From: Chitinophaga niastensis
GTDB lineage: Bacteria; Bacteroidota; Bacteroidia; Chitinophagales; Chitinophagaceae
Reading direction: 5' to 3'
NCBI RefSeq assembly: GCF_003014755.1
Contig: NZ_PYAW01000009.1
Span: 1-64,000, forward strand
Length of the DNA: 64,000 nucleotides
In this document: one piece after another, positions 18,443 to 27,804 of the stretch
Numbering within the stretch: position 1 is the stretch's first letter
Layout of the letters: every line of letters begins with the position of its first letter
The notes under the pieces: model-generated
Seen by the model: only the letters and a program-made list of their open reading frames with translations
The model's database searches: none
Told to the model about the DNA's origin: nothing
Program-made: the position numbers and the translations under genes

Positions 18443-18711
18443 GGCATGAGGTGATTACTTATAAGGTTAATTAGGGCTATAATGGTATAGGAAAACGCTT
18501 TATGTAATTTATACATTCCGAACCGCTTTTCAAAAAACATTGTAATAATTATCTATAGCAACTGATCTGGCCAGTGAAATGCATTACTGCAGTAGTTTAT
18601 TGCTTTCTTCCTGATTTTTCAATTGTGTATATGACAGGGGGGAGGAAAGAAAGTAAAAAGAAAGAACCTTGAAATTCCCTATTGCTACGCAACTTCAATG
18701 CTTATCTATCC

Positions 18712-18795
18712 GTCGGCCCTGCCTGTACAAATCTCGAACTTGCATGATTTGAGAAAATTGGTAGCTCTTTGCTTGTAGGCAAAGGGTTATTCCTT
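18712..18795 (+). repeat. Dispersed ~60-bp repeat, copy a
   Basis: It begins GTCGGCCCTGCCTGTACAAA and continues CTCGAACTTGCATGATTTG; the outer part matches copy b through to GGTTATTC. In frame it encodes LPVQISNLHDLRKLVALCL and a stop. It lies 12 bp from the 3' end of the AraC gene. The rest of 18443-18806 shows nothing recognisable. Confidence 0.75.
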
Positions 18796-18806
18796 TTTGG
18801 ATAAAA

Positions 18807-19730
18807 TTAATTGAATGACCGCCTGAATTCCAGGGGAGAAAGATTAGTTTTTGTTTTGAATAACTTACTAAATGATTGCGGATGTTCAAATCCCAATTCG
18901 TAGGCAACCTCGCTTACTGATAAGCTGGTGGTAGATAATTTTTCTTTCGCTTTTTCTATGAGTTTATGATGTATGTGCTGCTGTGTATTTTGCCCGGTCA
19001 GGGAACGCAACATATCACTTAAATAACTTGGTGTTATATTCATCTTTTCTGAAAGGTATTGAACAGTCGGAATCCCCTGGCTTAATGATTTTGCATGGTT
19101 GAAATATTCATCTAAAATTTCTTCCAGCTTTTGTAACAGGTCGCTGCTTACAACTTTGCGGGTAATGAATTGACGCTTGTAAAAACGATTAGCGTAATTC
19201 AATAATAACTCGATCTGGGAAATCATGACATCCTGGCTAAAATCATCTATCCTGCTGTTTAACTCCTCTTCCATGATTTTGAAAATAGAAATGATCGTTG
19301 CTTTCTCATTTTCTGACAGGTGCAAGGCTTCATTGGCAGAATAAGAAAAGAAGCCATACTTTTTGATCTTTTTGGCTAAAGGATAATTCCACAAAAAATC
19401 CGGGTGGATCAGCAAAGTATACAGGGAGCATTCCCTAACCTCATGATCGTTACTGCTGCCAACTACCTGGTTAGGAGCAGCGAACAATAAACCGCCTTCG
19501 TCAAAATCATAATAACCTTGGCCATATTTCAATTTCCCGCTGAGTTTTGGCCGGTACGATATTTTATAAAAGTTCAGCACATGAGCACCCGATGGCTGGG
19601 TTACTTCGGCGGGAGTATTGGCACTATTGATCAGACTTATCAACGGATGCAGGGGCTTAGGTAAGCCTAAGGTCCGATGTGCGTCCGATAAAGAATCAAA
19701 TTTAAGCGGGACATTTTCTTCCTTTTTCAT
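18807..19730 (-). CDS. AraC family transcriptional regulator
   Basis: A 307-residue regulator with a cupin-like N-terminal part (YYDFDEGGLLFAAPNQVVG) and a C-terminal AraC domain at about 205-305 (PTVQYLSEKMNITPSYLSDM and SVSEVAYELGFEHPQSFSKL). The sequence type is that of the Bacteroidota AraC proteins that neighbour SDR genes. The SDR gene at 19788 is 57 bp upstream on the same strand, so both are probably one transcript. The 3' end abuts repeat copy a. Confidence 0.88.
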   Translation of the reverse strand: MKKEENVPLKFDSLSDAHRTLGLPKPLHPLISLINSANTPAEVTQPSGAHVLNFYKISYRPKLSGKLKYGQGYYDFDEGGLLFAAPNQVVGSSNDHEVRECSLYTLLIHPDFLWNYPLAKKIKKYGFFSYSANEALHLSENEKATIISIFKIMEEELNSRIDDFSQDVMISQIELLLNYANRFYKRQFITRKVVSSDLLQKLEEILDEYFNHAKSLSQGIPTVQYLSEKMNITPSYLSDMLRSLTGQNTQQHIHHKLIEKAKEKLSTTSLSVSEVAYELGFEHPQSFSKLFKTKTNLSPLEFRRSFN

Positions 19731-19787
19731 AATGTAAAATTAAGACAATGATAACTGATAATGTTTTTACCAGTTATCAATGATTCT

Positions 19788-20642
19788 TTATTTTGAGTTG
19801 CCCTGTGCAGCATTGGATACGGATTCCCATGCTTCCCATGTTGCCAGCCGCTCTGCATAGGCAGCCCGCACTAAGGGCAGATTATGACTACCGAGATTGA
19901 ATCTCAGCGGAGGATTCCCGGTATCAACGATCTGGAAGAGGGCGTGCGGTGTTGCCTCAGGATCGCCTCTTTCGGTGTTTTTCAGCCCCGCGACAAATTG
20001 CGTTTTAAAATCCGTGTAAATATCAAGGCCGACTGCAAATTTCAAAGACTCCTGGCTCCCGAACTCGGTAGCATATGCACCAGGTTCTATGATCGTTACT
20101 TTTATCCCGAAAGGTTTAACTTCCGCGGCCAGGCTTTCGTGGATTGCCTCGAACGCCCATTTTGACGAACAGTAATAGCCGATCACCGGCATCGTCACAT
20201 GGCCAAGGCCACTTGATGTACCAAGGATGTGACCCGCTCCTTGTTTTCGTAACAAAGGTAAGGCAGCCCGGATGACCGCCAATGTACCGAAGATGTTCGT
20301 CTCAAAGAGCGCGCGGACATCTTCAGCCTCGGCTTCCTCGATCGTGCCGATAAGTGAATAGCCGGCATTATTGAGTACGACATCGAGCCTTCCGAAATGA
20401 GCGTGCGCTTGCGCCACAACCTCCTTTACCTGGTCTGGCCTGGTTACGTCAAGCTCCAACGTCAGCACGTTTGCGCCATACTTTTCTTTGAGATCTGCAA
20501 TACTTGCTAATGTACGTGCCGTAGCTGCAACCTTATCGCCACGCTTAAGCGCGGCATCGGCCCAAATGCGCCCAAAACCCCGGGAAGCACCTGTAATAAA
20601 CCAAACTTTATTTACACTTGAATTATCATTTTGATGTGTCAT
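19788..20642 (-). CDS. Short-chain dehydrogenase/reductase (SDR)
   Basis: A 284-residue classical SDR. The NAD(P)-binding motif is WFITGASRGFGR near the N-terminus. NNAG follows in VVLNNAGYSL, and the active-site pair YxxxK is in GYYCSSKWAFE with Ser in GTSSGLG. IIEPGAYATEF is the PG motif after strand 6. It probably oxidises or reduces a small carbonyl/alcohol compound; the substrate is unknown. The frame is open to 20690, but the ATG at 20642 (MTHQNDNSS) fits the family length. Co-directional with the AraC gene downstream. Confidence 0.9.
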   Translation of the reverse strand: MTHQNDNSSVNKVWFITGASRGFGRIWADAALKRGDKVAATARTLASIADLKEKYGANVLTLELDVTRPDQVKEVVAQAHAHFGRLDVVLNNAGYSLIGTIEEAEAEDVRALFETNIFGTLAVIRAALPLLRKQGAGHILGTSSGLGHVTMPVIGYYCSSKWAFEAIHESLAAEVKPFGIKVTIIEPGAYATEFGSQESLKFAVGLDIYTDFKTQFVAGLKNTERGDPEATPHALFQIVDTGNPPLRFNLGSHNLPLVRAAYAERLATWEAWESVSNAAQGNSK

Positions 20643-20932
20643 GATTTTATGTTTTAAATGAATAACACAGCAAAGGTGAGCAGATGCCAATTGTTACTTG
20701 TAGCCTAAATGAGGATTTTCGTAGGCAAAACGAGGCAATCGTTGGCCTTCACAGGATTTGAATCCCAAAATCATTGCCCTCGACAATATGGAAAGCTACA
20801 GAACTGAAGGTTTGCATATTGTAAATAATTATTTGCTCAACATTCAATTCACATGCAAATAAAATATGGTGGTAAGAAATTGAGAGAGGGAGCTTTGACT
20901 TTCCCGGAGATATTCCAGTCCGTATAAGCGAA

Positions 20933-21673
20933 TCAATCACGGAAGTAATTCGTGATGATTTTGCTAATGGTATCTGCTTTATTAAAAACCATGAGATGTC
21001 CTCCGCCTTTAATGCGATAATCAGGATGCACAAGCCTGCTGGCTATAACCCTGTCGGCTGTCCCATGTATCTGAATAGTTCTCTCAGGTACTTCTTTATT
21101 ATCCCAAAGAGCAATGCTTTTCAATGCCCAACGAAAAAAAGAAACATCTGTATCCTGCATTAAATGAGTTAATGCTTTCTTATCGTTTGTGGATCGGGCG
21201 CCAAAATAACTATAGATGAGAAAATTGGTATGTTTTATCAATGAACCGGGGATGATTCGATATAACCCCAATCTCATAAAAAAAAATTGCATTTTGTTCA
21301 AATCATCTTTTGTTCTGACCGAAGATATCAAAACCATTTTTTCTACCTTTATTTGCCTGGATACCTCCACAGCCACTATTCCTCCAAAAGAAAGCCCGAT
21401 TATATATGGATTTTTGACCGTGATCTGGCTCTTTATTCTTCCCGCATACTGCGTTAATGATTCATTTGGCAACGCGGGAATCCAGGAGATGTAAACTTTA
21501 TGGTAACCCGGAAGTTTCAGGTTCATGAATATACTTGAATCTGCCCCAAGACCACTAAAAAGATAAATAGTCCTTTGTTCTTCTTTAGCTGTATCCTTTG
21601 GGGGTTGGGAAAACGCCAGGATGCTACTGAATGTAAATAAAACAGCAAAACTCACTTTCACACTTTGCGCCAT
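20933..21673 (-). CDS. Exported alpha/beta hydrolase
   Basis: A 246-residue protein with a signal peptide (MAQSVKVSFAVLFTFSSILA). It has TIYLFSGLGADSSIF, the nucleophile elbow GLSFGG in PYIIGLSFGGIVAVEV, a likely acid in IHGTADRVI and the late His in KGGGHLMVF. This is the alpha/beta hydrolase triad layout; the substrate is unknown. The 290 bp upstream (20643-20932 side toward the SDR) holds a tRNA-T-arm-like palindrome (GGATTTGAATCC at about 20752) but no gene. Confidence 0.8.
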   Translation of the reverse strand: MAQSVKVSFAVLFTFSSILAFSQPPKDTAKEEQRTIYLFSGLGADSSIFMNLKLPGYHKVYISWIPALPNESLTQYAGRIKSQITVKNPYIIGLSFGGIVAVEVSRQIKVEKMVLISSVRTKDDLNKMQFFFMRLGLYRIIPGSLIKHTNFLIYSYFGARSTNDKKALTHLMQDTDVSFFRWALKSIALWDNKEVPERTIQIHGTADRVIASRLVHPDYRIKGGGHLMVFNKADTISKIITNYFRD

Positions 21674-21808
21674 AAATTTCCTTGCTTCTTATGGGGATAG
21701 ACCTTATATTAGTAAGGTAGTAGTTTACGATATTACCAAAAAAAGTTCAATCACTCAAACATAGATTTTACTTAAATCCACATTGGCAGCGTTAGCGCCA
21801 AAATAGGT

Positions 21809-21904
21809 ATGGATACTTATGATATGAGCAATGTTTTCGGAGATTTGTCTGAATTATCTACACAAATGAGCACTCGAATGGAATTGGATGAAGGCTTGTA
21901 TTAG
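21809..21904 (+). pseudogene. Possible 3'-end relic of an unidentified gene
   Basis: The plus frame MDTYDMSNVFGDLSELSTQ continues to a TAG at 21902-21904, three bases before a strong hairpin. It is open for some 30 bases further upstream without a start codon. Position before a terminator and the coding-like composition suggest a gene 3' end. I do not recognise the family. The rest of 21674-21979 is AT-rich and featureless. Confidence 0.3.
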
Positions 21905-21906
21905 TG

Positions 21907-21933
21907 CCCCTAAAAATGTCTAATTTTTAGGGG
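21907..21933. terminator. Hairpin terminator
   Basis: CCCCTAAAAAT, loop GTCTA, ATTTTTAGGGG: an 11-bp perfect stem directly after the relic's stop codon and 46 bp before the beta-lactamase start. Confidence 0.6.
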
Positions 21934-21979
21934 TACCTTCCCAATAACAAAACACACCTTTGAACGTCATCATCAGTAT

Positions 21980-22849
21980 ATGTTTACAAAAAAGAACTTG
22001 CTGTTAATCAGCTTATTATCTGTCGCCTTTTTGGCATCTGCCCAAAAAGTAGTTGAACCTGCAAATACCGATCCCGAATGGAGTAAACCCTATCCGTCCT
22101 TTCAAATTGTCGGTAACCTTTATTATGTCGGCACTTACGAATTGGCTTCCTATCTTATTGTAACACACCAGGGCAATATACTCATCAACACCGGGTTGGC
22201 CGCCTCTGCACCTATGATTAAGGCAAATATTGAAGCTTTGGGCTTCAAACTTGCCGATATTAGGATACTTTTAAACACACAAGCACATTACGACCACATG
22301 GGGGCAATGGCCGCAATAAAAAAATCGACAGGTGCCAAAATGATGGTGGATGAAGGGGACTCCGGTGCAGTAGCTGATGGCGGGCGATCGGATTACTCAA
22401 AAGATGGTAGCGTCAGCCTTTTTGCACCGGTAAAGGTTGACCAAATATTACACAACGGTGATACGATAAAGCTGGGTGGCATGCAACTGGTAATGTTGCA
22501 CCATCCCGGACATACCAAAGGATCATGTAGTTTTTTGTTTGATGTAAAAGATGCAAAACGCTCCTATAGGGTGCTGATAGCTAACATGCCGACTATAGTT
22601 ACAGACAAGCGCTTTTCTGATATACCCGCCTATCCCAATATCGCCAAAGATTACGCTTATACGTTAAATGCGATGAAAAACTTATCGTTCGATATTTGGC
22701 TTGCATCACATGCCAGCCAGTTTGAACTTGAAAGTAAGCACAAACCCGGCAGCGGATATAACCCTTCCGCTTTTATGGATAGGGAAGCATACGACGCGGA
22801 ACTTAAAGACCTGCAGGAGCAGTATTTTAAAAAAGTAAACGGGAACTAA
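21980..22849 (+). CDS. bla: Subclass B3 metallo-beta-lactamase, GOB-like
   Basis: A 289-residue exported metallo-beta-lactamase-fold enzyme (signal peptide MFTKKNLLLISLLSVAFLASA). The zinc motif is QAHYDH (Q101, H103, D105, H106), with Gln in place of the usual first His. That substitution is characteristic of GOB enzymes of Elizabethkingia. Other ligands are H178 in LHHPGHTKGS and H244 in ASHASQF. The segments MVDEGDSG, VADGGRSDY and LIANMPTIVTDKRFS also follow the GOB pattern. It probably hydrolyses beta-lactams in the periplasm; activity and spectrum cannot be read from sequence. It is a single gene flanked by two hairpins. Confidence 0.9.
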   Translation: MFTKKNLLLISLLSVAFLASAQKVVEPANTDPEWSKPYPSFQIVGNLYYVGTYELASYLIVTHQGNILINTGLAASAPMIKANIEALGFKLADIRILLNTQAHYDHMGAMAAIKKSTGAKMMVDEGDSGAVADGGRSDYSKDGSVSLFAPVKVDQILHNGDTIKLGGMQLVMLHHPGHTKGSCSFLFDVKDAKRSYRVLIANMPTIVTDKRFSDIPAYPNIAKDYAYTLNAMKNLSFDIWLASHASQFELESKHKPGSGYNPSAFMDREAYDAELKDLQEQYFKKVNGN

Positions 22850-22972
22850 GGGGCTGTAGACAACTTCCGGATGCACGCAACGCCTGTGCCCTTACCCAAT
22901 TGCTATTTCTTGTCCAAACTGCAACAGGTATCCATTATTGAGTTTATGGCCTTTTAGGCAGGAAATGAAAAG

Positions 22973-23003
22973 AGCCTGTAAATAGTGATTATTTACAGGC
23001 TTT
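22973..23003. terminator. Bidirectional terminator
   Basis: AGCCTGTAAATA, loop GTGAT, TATTTACAGGCT then TTT. A 12-bp stem between the convergent beta-lactamase and glycosyltransferase genes; A and T flanks on both sides allow use in both directions. Confidence 0.8.
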
Positions 23004-23030
23004 GATCGAATTTGATTTGACAAGCAGGAT

Positions 23031-24611
23031 TTAGTGCATGGCGCCACCTTCCTCCAGGGCGTTGGGTTTCAGGGTCTGGACGGCTCCCTGTGCGGTGGTC
23101 TTCAGTTGGCTCCGGTCGATTTTATCCCTGAATGCTTTCCGGAACGCATCGCTGGGTCCCTTCAGTAGGATGATCAGCGAGCCGTCCTCGCGCGCGTGGG
23201 GGTTCGAGATGCTGTCTACCAGCCGGACCGCTTTGAACTCTTTGATGAAGGAGTGCTGCATTTCCTGCTTGTCGTCCGTGACGAGCAGTAGTACCTCGAA
23301 CCGGTCGAAATCGCGGGGCATCCAGTAGAGGAAACTGGCATTGTCGCTGTACGCCTGCGGCAGATGGTATTTCGGGCCATAATAGTTCACGGCCCCCGCT
23401 TCACCGTAATTGTCGCAGAACAGCAGCGTGTGCGCCTTCTCCGTGCTATCAAGGGATGCGTAGGCCCTGGCCACCTTTTGGGTCATCTCCTCCCAGGACA
23501 ACATATCCGCGAAGTCCTGAGGCAAGGAATGGTCCTGGAGGTCCTCCCAGCGGAGAGCCCCCACTTTACGGGCCAGGGGGTGATGGGCGTAGTATTCGGC
23601 CAGGGGAGCCGGGGCCTTGAAGGGAAGGAGGAGGGGAACCACGCGGATGCCTATGAAGAGACTGAAGGCAAGCATACCTATTTTCCACCATTTGTTCGCC
23701 CAGGCTTCCAGCCGGGGAGCACCGAATGCGAACAGAATCGGGTAAGCCCCTTGCGAGTAATAACTTTTCCCGTGGGCCATCATCAGGAGTGCGATTGTGA
23801 CGAAGAATGCCCAGGCTATGAAACGGTATTGTTTCGTGCGCGCCACCCAGACGAGGCCGGTCACCCAGGTAAAGAGGGTGGCCACATTGTACAGGAGCTG
23901 ATCCTTCAGGAAAGTCCAGGGACTCAGGTACTGTAGCTGACCATCCTCAAGAGCCTTCATGTGGTAGACGACCGGAAAGCCGTGGCGAGCCTGCCAGAGG
24001 AGGTTCGGTAGGAAAAGCAGGAAGCCCAGGCCGATAGCACAATAGAAATGGCGGTTAGTGAGGACCTTTCGGTCCCAGACGAGGAGGAGGCCGGCCATCA
24101 GACCGGTGGCATAGAAGGCCATGGTGTATTTACTGAGCATACCAAGACCGAAGCTGACGCCTGCGATATAGAGATGCATGGGCTTTCCCGTCTGCTGAAA
24201 TCTGATCAGCCCATAAGCCATCGCCGTCCAGCAGAATATATCCAGGAAGTTCGGCTGGAAGAGGAAGTGCATCCTGAGCCAGGCACCTGTCACGAAGGGC
24301 ATCCAGGCCAGGACCAGGGCGAACCAACGGCCGCCCAGGTGGAGCACCAGACGGCCCACGAGGATGTACGTCAGGGCGCCCGCCAGAGAAGGCCATATCT
24401 TGATCGCCCACATCGCGCCACCCAGCAGGTTCGTCAGCCAGGCGAAGACCGAGAGCAGAGGCGGCGCCTCCATGTAGCCCCAGGCCATATGCCGCGCCTC
24501 CGCAAGGTAAAGAAATTCGTCCCGATGAGGGCCCCAGAGAGGGTCCTGAAGGAAGAAGGGTAAGATCAGTTTGATCAGAGCAAGGAGATAAAGGAGATGA
24601 GTAGGTTTCAT
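23031..24611 (-). CDS. GT39/ArnT-like membrane glycosyltransferase, GC-rich
   Basis: A 526-residue polytopic membrane protein of the PMT_2 (GT39-like) superfamily, which transfers sugars from polyprenyl-phosphate donors. About ten hydrophobic helices fill residues 1-330; a soluble C-terminal part follows. The family hallmark is DPLWGPHRDEFLYLAEARHM near residue 20, with the acidic pair in loop 1, then MEAPPLLSVFAWL. The start at 24611 (MKPTHLL) places the first helix at the N-terminus; the frame is open to 24641. Base composition is about 60% GC, far above both neighbours, so the gene was probably acquired from a GC-rich relative. Confidence 0.85.
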   Translation of the reverse strand: MKPTHLLYLLALIKLILPFFLQDPLWGPHRDEFLYLAEARHMAWGYMEAPPLLSVFAWLTNLLGGAMWAIKIWPSLAGALTYILVGRLVLHLGGRWFALVLAWMPFVTGAWLRMHFLFQPNFLDIFCWTAMAYGLIRFQQTGKPMHLYIAGVSFGLGMLSKYTMAFYATGLMAGLLLVWDRKVLTNRHFYCAIGLGFLLFLPNLLWQARHGFPVVYHMKALEDGQLQYLSPWTFLKDQLLYNVATLFTWVTGLVWVARTKQYRFIAWAFFVTIALLMMAHGKSYYSQGAYPILFAFGAPRLEAWANKWWKIGMLAFSLFIGIRVVPLLLPFKAPAPLAEYYAHHPLARKVGALRWEDLQDHSLPQDFADMLSWEEMTQKVARAYASLDSTEKAHTLLFCDNYGEAGAVNYYGPKYHLPQAYSDNASFLYWMPRDFDRFEVLLLVTDDKQEMQHSFIKEFKAVRLVDSISNPHAREDGSLIILLKGPSDAFRKAFRDKIDRSQLKTTAQGAVQTLKPNALEEGGAMH

Positions 24612-24850
24612 GGGAAAAAGATAAAAAAAATCGGGAGGCATTCACAAGAATTTTGACCATGGGCACAAAATCGGTGTCCTCCGGCACTATTGGGCCCCTG
24701 TGTGCGACGATCCGCCGACCAGCATCCGCGGAGGTTTCAGATTCCGGCGCCGAACTATAATTTATACATTCAAGAGCATGTATATAATCATAAGCGAAAC
24801 GTATTCTTCATAAAGAATTTTGCAGAGATGGAGATATAGGAGATATATAT

Positions 24851-24880
24851 GTCGGGGCGACTGGAAACATTTATTTCCTT
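24851..24880 (+). repeat. Dispersed repeat, copy h (short)
   Basis: GTCGGGGCGACTGGAAACAT then TTATTTCC; it matches the first 25 bases of copies g and i and then diverges. It lies in the 24612-25125 gap. That gap is GC-rich up to about 24765, like the transferase gene, and AT-rich after. Near 25010-25100 the minus strand has a coding-like membrane-protein tail (FIYTLLLLLSTAAGAYSV) without a start, a possible relic. Confidence 0.6.
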
Positions 24881-25125
24881 ACAGCACGTTGAAGCGTAGG
24901 TGCAAATATGGACCAGGTGTGTTAAACGCAAGCCTGAGTTGTATTAGTCACTACTTGACCTGACAAATAGGAGTTACAAGTCAAAAGTTAATCTTACAAA
25001 TCTAAGGTCAAAATCGCTCACCCCGCAAAATCTTCACCGAATAGGCGCCTGCTGCGGTGGACAGCAGTAGCAGCAAAGTGTAAATAAAACGGGGTATGGC
25101 GGTTTATTTATTCAAACATAAGTCC

Positions 25126-25707
25126 TTAGATGCGGTAGGTGTGTGCAATAATTCCTCCCGGGAATACTTTTGCATCCACCAACTTGAGATCTAGTGGCTG
25201 TGTAACACCATTGAAGATCGCCTGACCCTCGCCCAAAAACAAGGGATGAGTAACCAAATGGTATTCATCTATCAGTCCCGTCGCTACCAGGCTCCGCATA
25301 AATCCGGCACCTCCAATCGCACAGATCGGTTTCCCTGGCTCAGATTTGAGTTTCTTTATCCCATCGGCAAGATCACCGTCGAAAACCCGCGCGTCCGCCC
25401 AGGACGCCGCAGCGGGCAACAGCTCTGCATCAGGCAAAATGCTGCCTTTAAATCCATTTTGGGTAAAGACTGCCTTAGGGATCTCGTTCATCGGCGCGGC
25501 AAAAGGACCTGTTGCAGTCGGCCAGTAGGAGGCAATCACCTCAAAGGTCTTCCTGCCCATGATAATCAGGCCTGCCTCCCGGATTCGTTCGACGGACCAT
25601 GCTCTTGAAGCTTCATCCGAGCTCTTGAAAATCCAGTCGGACTCCGCATTGGGGCCACCGACAAAACCGTCGACAGAGATCGACATCTTCATTATTAACT
25701 TACGCAT
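25126..25707 (-). CDS. Dihydrofolate reductase family (RibD C-domain) protein
   Basis: A 193-residue protein of the RibD_C/dihydrofolate-reductase-like superfamily (YyaP/YwjB group). It has KLIMKMSISVDGFVGG at the start, IIMGRKTFEVIASYW, CAIGGAGFMRSLVATGLIDE and the late TYRI strand. Such proteins are presumed NADPH-dependent reductases; most have no proven substrate. A truncated paralogue of the same superfamily lies at 27256-27577. Single minus-strand gene. Confidence 0.85.
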   Translation of the reverse strand: MRKLIMKMSISVDGFVGGPNAESDWIFKSSDEASRAWSVERIREAGLIIMGRKTFEVIASYWPTATGPFAAPMNEIPKAVFTQNGFKGSILPDAELLPAAASWADARVFDGDLADGIKKLKSEPGKPICAIGGAGFMRSLVATGLIDEYHLVTHPLFLGEGQAIFNGVTQPLDLKLVDAKVFPGGIIAHTYRI

Positions 25708-25968
25708 AGTTCAACAATTTGTTTCCTAAAACTAAGTCACCATCTTGATATAAAAGGGGCTAAAAGCGACAATTCAAGGTGGTGATTGCGTCTTAATCCT
25801 TTACCCATTCATCGAATTGCCTCGCTGTTATGTACATTGCTTCTGACTGTATTTCGGAAATGCGAACCGGAAAAAATGTACTACAGGGCGGGTCATGTCT
25901 GAAAATTTCACAACCCTTAGCTATATTTATAACGTATTATTTCTTAATGTTTCTAAGTTTATTTTCGG

Positions 25969-27187
25969 ATGAAAAAAATATTAATTATAAGTGGAACATT
26001 TTCTCTGTTCACTTTTCTGATAGGGTATTACTTGCAATTGCGGCATTCGCAATTCGCTGATTTTACGCATTTTCTATGCTACGCAGTGTTTATCCTGGTA
26101 TTTCTTCCGACTTTCTTCATTGTTAAAGCTGGAAAGATAAGTGCTTATAAATATAAGAGGAATGCTTTCCGGCTTATAAGAGGTGCCGCATTTGCGGGCA
26201 TACTCATTCTTTTATGTGAAGTGTTTTGGCCGGGGCAATATGGTTCCTCGCCAGTTCACACATGGGCTGGCACTAAGTTTTTGAACTTGCAGACAGGCTC
26301 AAGAATAGCTTATATACTGATCCCTGGGAAGGGGGTCAAAAAACCTTATCCGATTTTTTATTTGGAAGGTGGGCCGGGAGGGCCGATCGACGATGTGACT
26401 ATTCGTATGATGATGCCCCTGGCAGAAGAAGGTTACGATATTTACTTGTATGATCAGATTGGCTGTGGATTATCAGGGCGATTGCAAAATATCAGAGATT
26501 ATACAGCGGACCGGCACCGACAGGATTTGGAAGAGATAGTGAAGAAAACAAGGGCAGAAAAAGTAATCCTAATTGGGCAATCCTGGGGTACGATTTTAGG
26601 AGTGCTATTTGCAGCAGACAATCCAGCCAAAGTGGAAAAGATGGTGTTTACAGGGCCCGGCCCCATTCCTCCGGCTCCTATCGAACCGATTGACTTAAGA
26701 GCCCCTGATAGCCTTCACTTGAGGGCACCTTATTATACGAACCGGCAGCAGTATGAGAAAGCGAGCAATTTGAGGACGAAGGCCATGTTTTATTGTGCAA
26801 CCACATTCGGTAAAAAAACTGGCCACAGATGTTGAAGCGGATGATTTTGCCGCCTATCTTAACTATGAATGCAACAAATCCTGTGTCTTTGACACCTCTG
26901 CAATAAAAATGCTGCAATACACGTCCGGGTACGGTTATTACTCCCAGCTCATGACTTTAGTTAGTTTTCGCCAGGTTCAGGACCCAAGACCCAAGCTCAA
27001 AAACTCCTCCATCCCTGTACTTATCATGAGAGGTCAGGCAGATAACCAGAAATGGGCCTATACCCGCGAGTTCATGGATCTGTTCACCAACCATCAATTG
27101 GTTATTGTACCCCAGGCGGGTCACTTCATTTATCTGGAACAACCGGAACGCTATATAAATACCATAAAAGAGTTCCTGCGCAGATAA
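25969..27187 (+). pseudogene. Alpha/beta hydrolase (proline-iminopeptidase-like) with frameshift
   Basis: Two overlapping frames together give one hydrolase of about 405 residues. Residues 1-90 are hydrophobic with three or more membrane helices. The hydrolase domain then has YLEGGPGGPIDDV, LYDQIGCGLSG, the nucleophile elbow GQSWGT, and in the second frame PVLIMRGQADNQKW and QAGHFIYLEQPE (acid and His). The frame shifts by one base in an A7 run at about 26812-26818; six As would restore GKKLATDVEADDF. It is either a pseudogene, a phase-variable or slippage site, or a sequence error. Confidence 0.8.
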
Positions 27188-27255
27188 TCGAAAATTTCTT
27201 AAATGATGATTGATATTTTAAATATTCTGAAGGTTCTTATCAGAAGATGATCATA

Positions 27256-27577
27256 GGAAATTATTGTTTTTTCAAAAACGCTAGACAAAGCTGAAGGAAA
27301 AAACACAGAAATTGTTCGTACTAACCTTAAAGACGAAATACTAAAATTGAAACAGGAACAAGGTAAAAGTATACTAACCGGTGGTGCAGATATTCCCTCG
27401 CAACTTATACAGCTTGGTCTGGTGGATGAATATCATATTGTCGTTCATCCGGTAATTGCAGGAAAAGGGAGACGGTTGTTGGAAGGCATTAGCCTGCCGG
27501 ATAAATTACAATTAAAACTTGTTGAGTCAAAGATTTTTAAATCAGGATGTGTTGTGCTTCATTACTTGAAACAGTGA
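27256..27577 (+). pseudogene. 5'-truncated dihydrofolate-reductase-family gene
   Basis: In frame after a TAG at 27253-27255, the sequence reads IVFSKTLDKAEGKN, then SILTGGADIPSQLIQLGLVD, EYHIVVHPVIAGKGRRLL and a C-terminal VVLHYL strand. This is the second half of a RibD_C-type protein. The first ~85 residues and any start codon are missing; the TTG at 27347 is internal. It may still be transcribed, but the nucleotide-binding start is absent. Confidence 0.75.
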
Positions 27578-27659
27578 GAGAAAAATCTGCGACAGGAGCG
27601 ATATTAGATTTTCGTATTATGTCTGGCGATGAGAAATTCGTCAATAAATGCAAACAAAA

Positions 27660-27688
27660 AAGCTGTCCGAAATGTACCCGAACAGCTT
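27660..27688. terminator. Hairpin before repeat copy b
   Basis: AAGCTGT (27660-27666) pairs with ACAGCTT (27682-27688), preceded by A6. It lies 28 bp upstream of repeat copy b, the same arrangement as at 31.9, 33.9 and 39.8 kb. Confidence 0.6.
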
Positions 27689-27715
27689 CTAATTAATTGA
27701 AAACCAATGCCAAAA

Positions 27716-27804
27716 GTCGTCTTGCCTGTACAAATTTCGAACTTATTTATTATGGATTTAAGGCGGTTGGAGAATCTTGTTGCTTAATTATCAAAGAGTT
27801 ATTC
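27716..27804 (+). repeat. Dispersed repeat, copy b
   Basis: It begins GTCGTCTTGCCTGTACAAAT and continues TTCGAACTTATTTATTATGG. In frame it encodes VVLPVQISNLFIMDLRRL and stops 7 residues later. Similarity to copy a extends to about 27804. Further along 27805-27964, a frame ends KGPKPLIYRVEDWKQAHH-stop (27825-27890), a likely relic of an unidentified gene. Confidence 0.75.

Noticed and set aside
24048-24687. Long open frames on both strands over the GT39-type gene
   Set aside because: They are shadows caused by the high GC content; only the minus-strand membrane protein frame has a family signature and sensible hydrophobic helices.
25830-26060. 76-codon plus frame before the hydrolase
   Set aside because: It overlaps the start of the hydrolase in another frame and has no signature.
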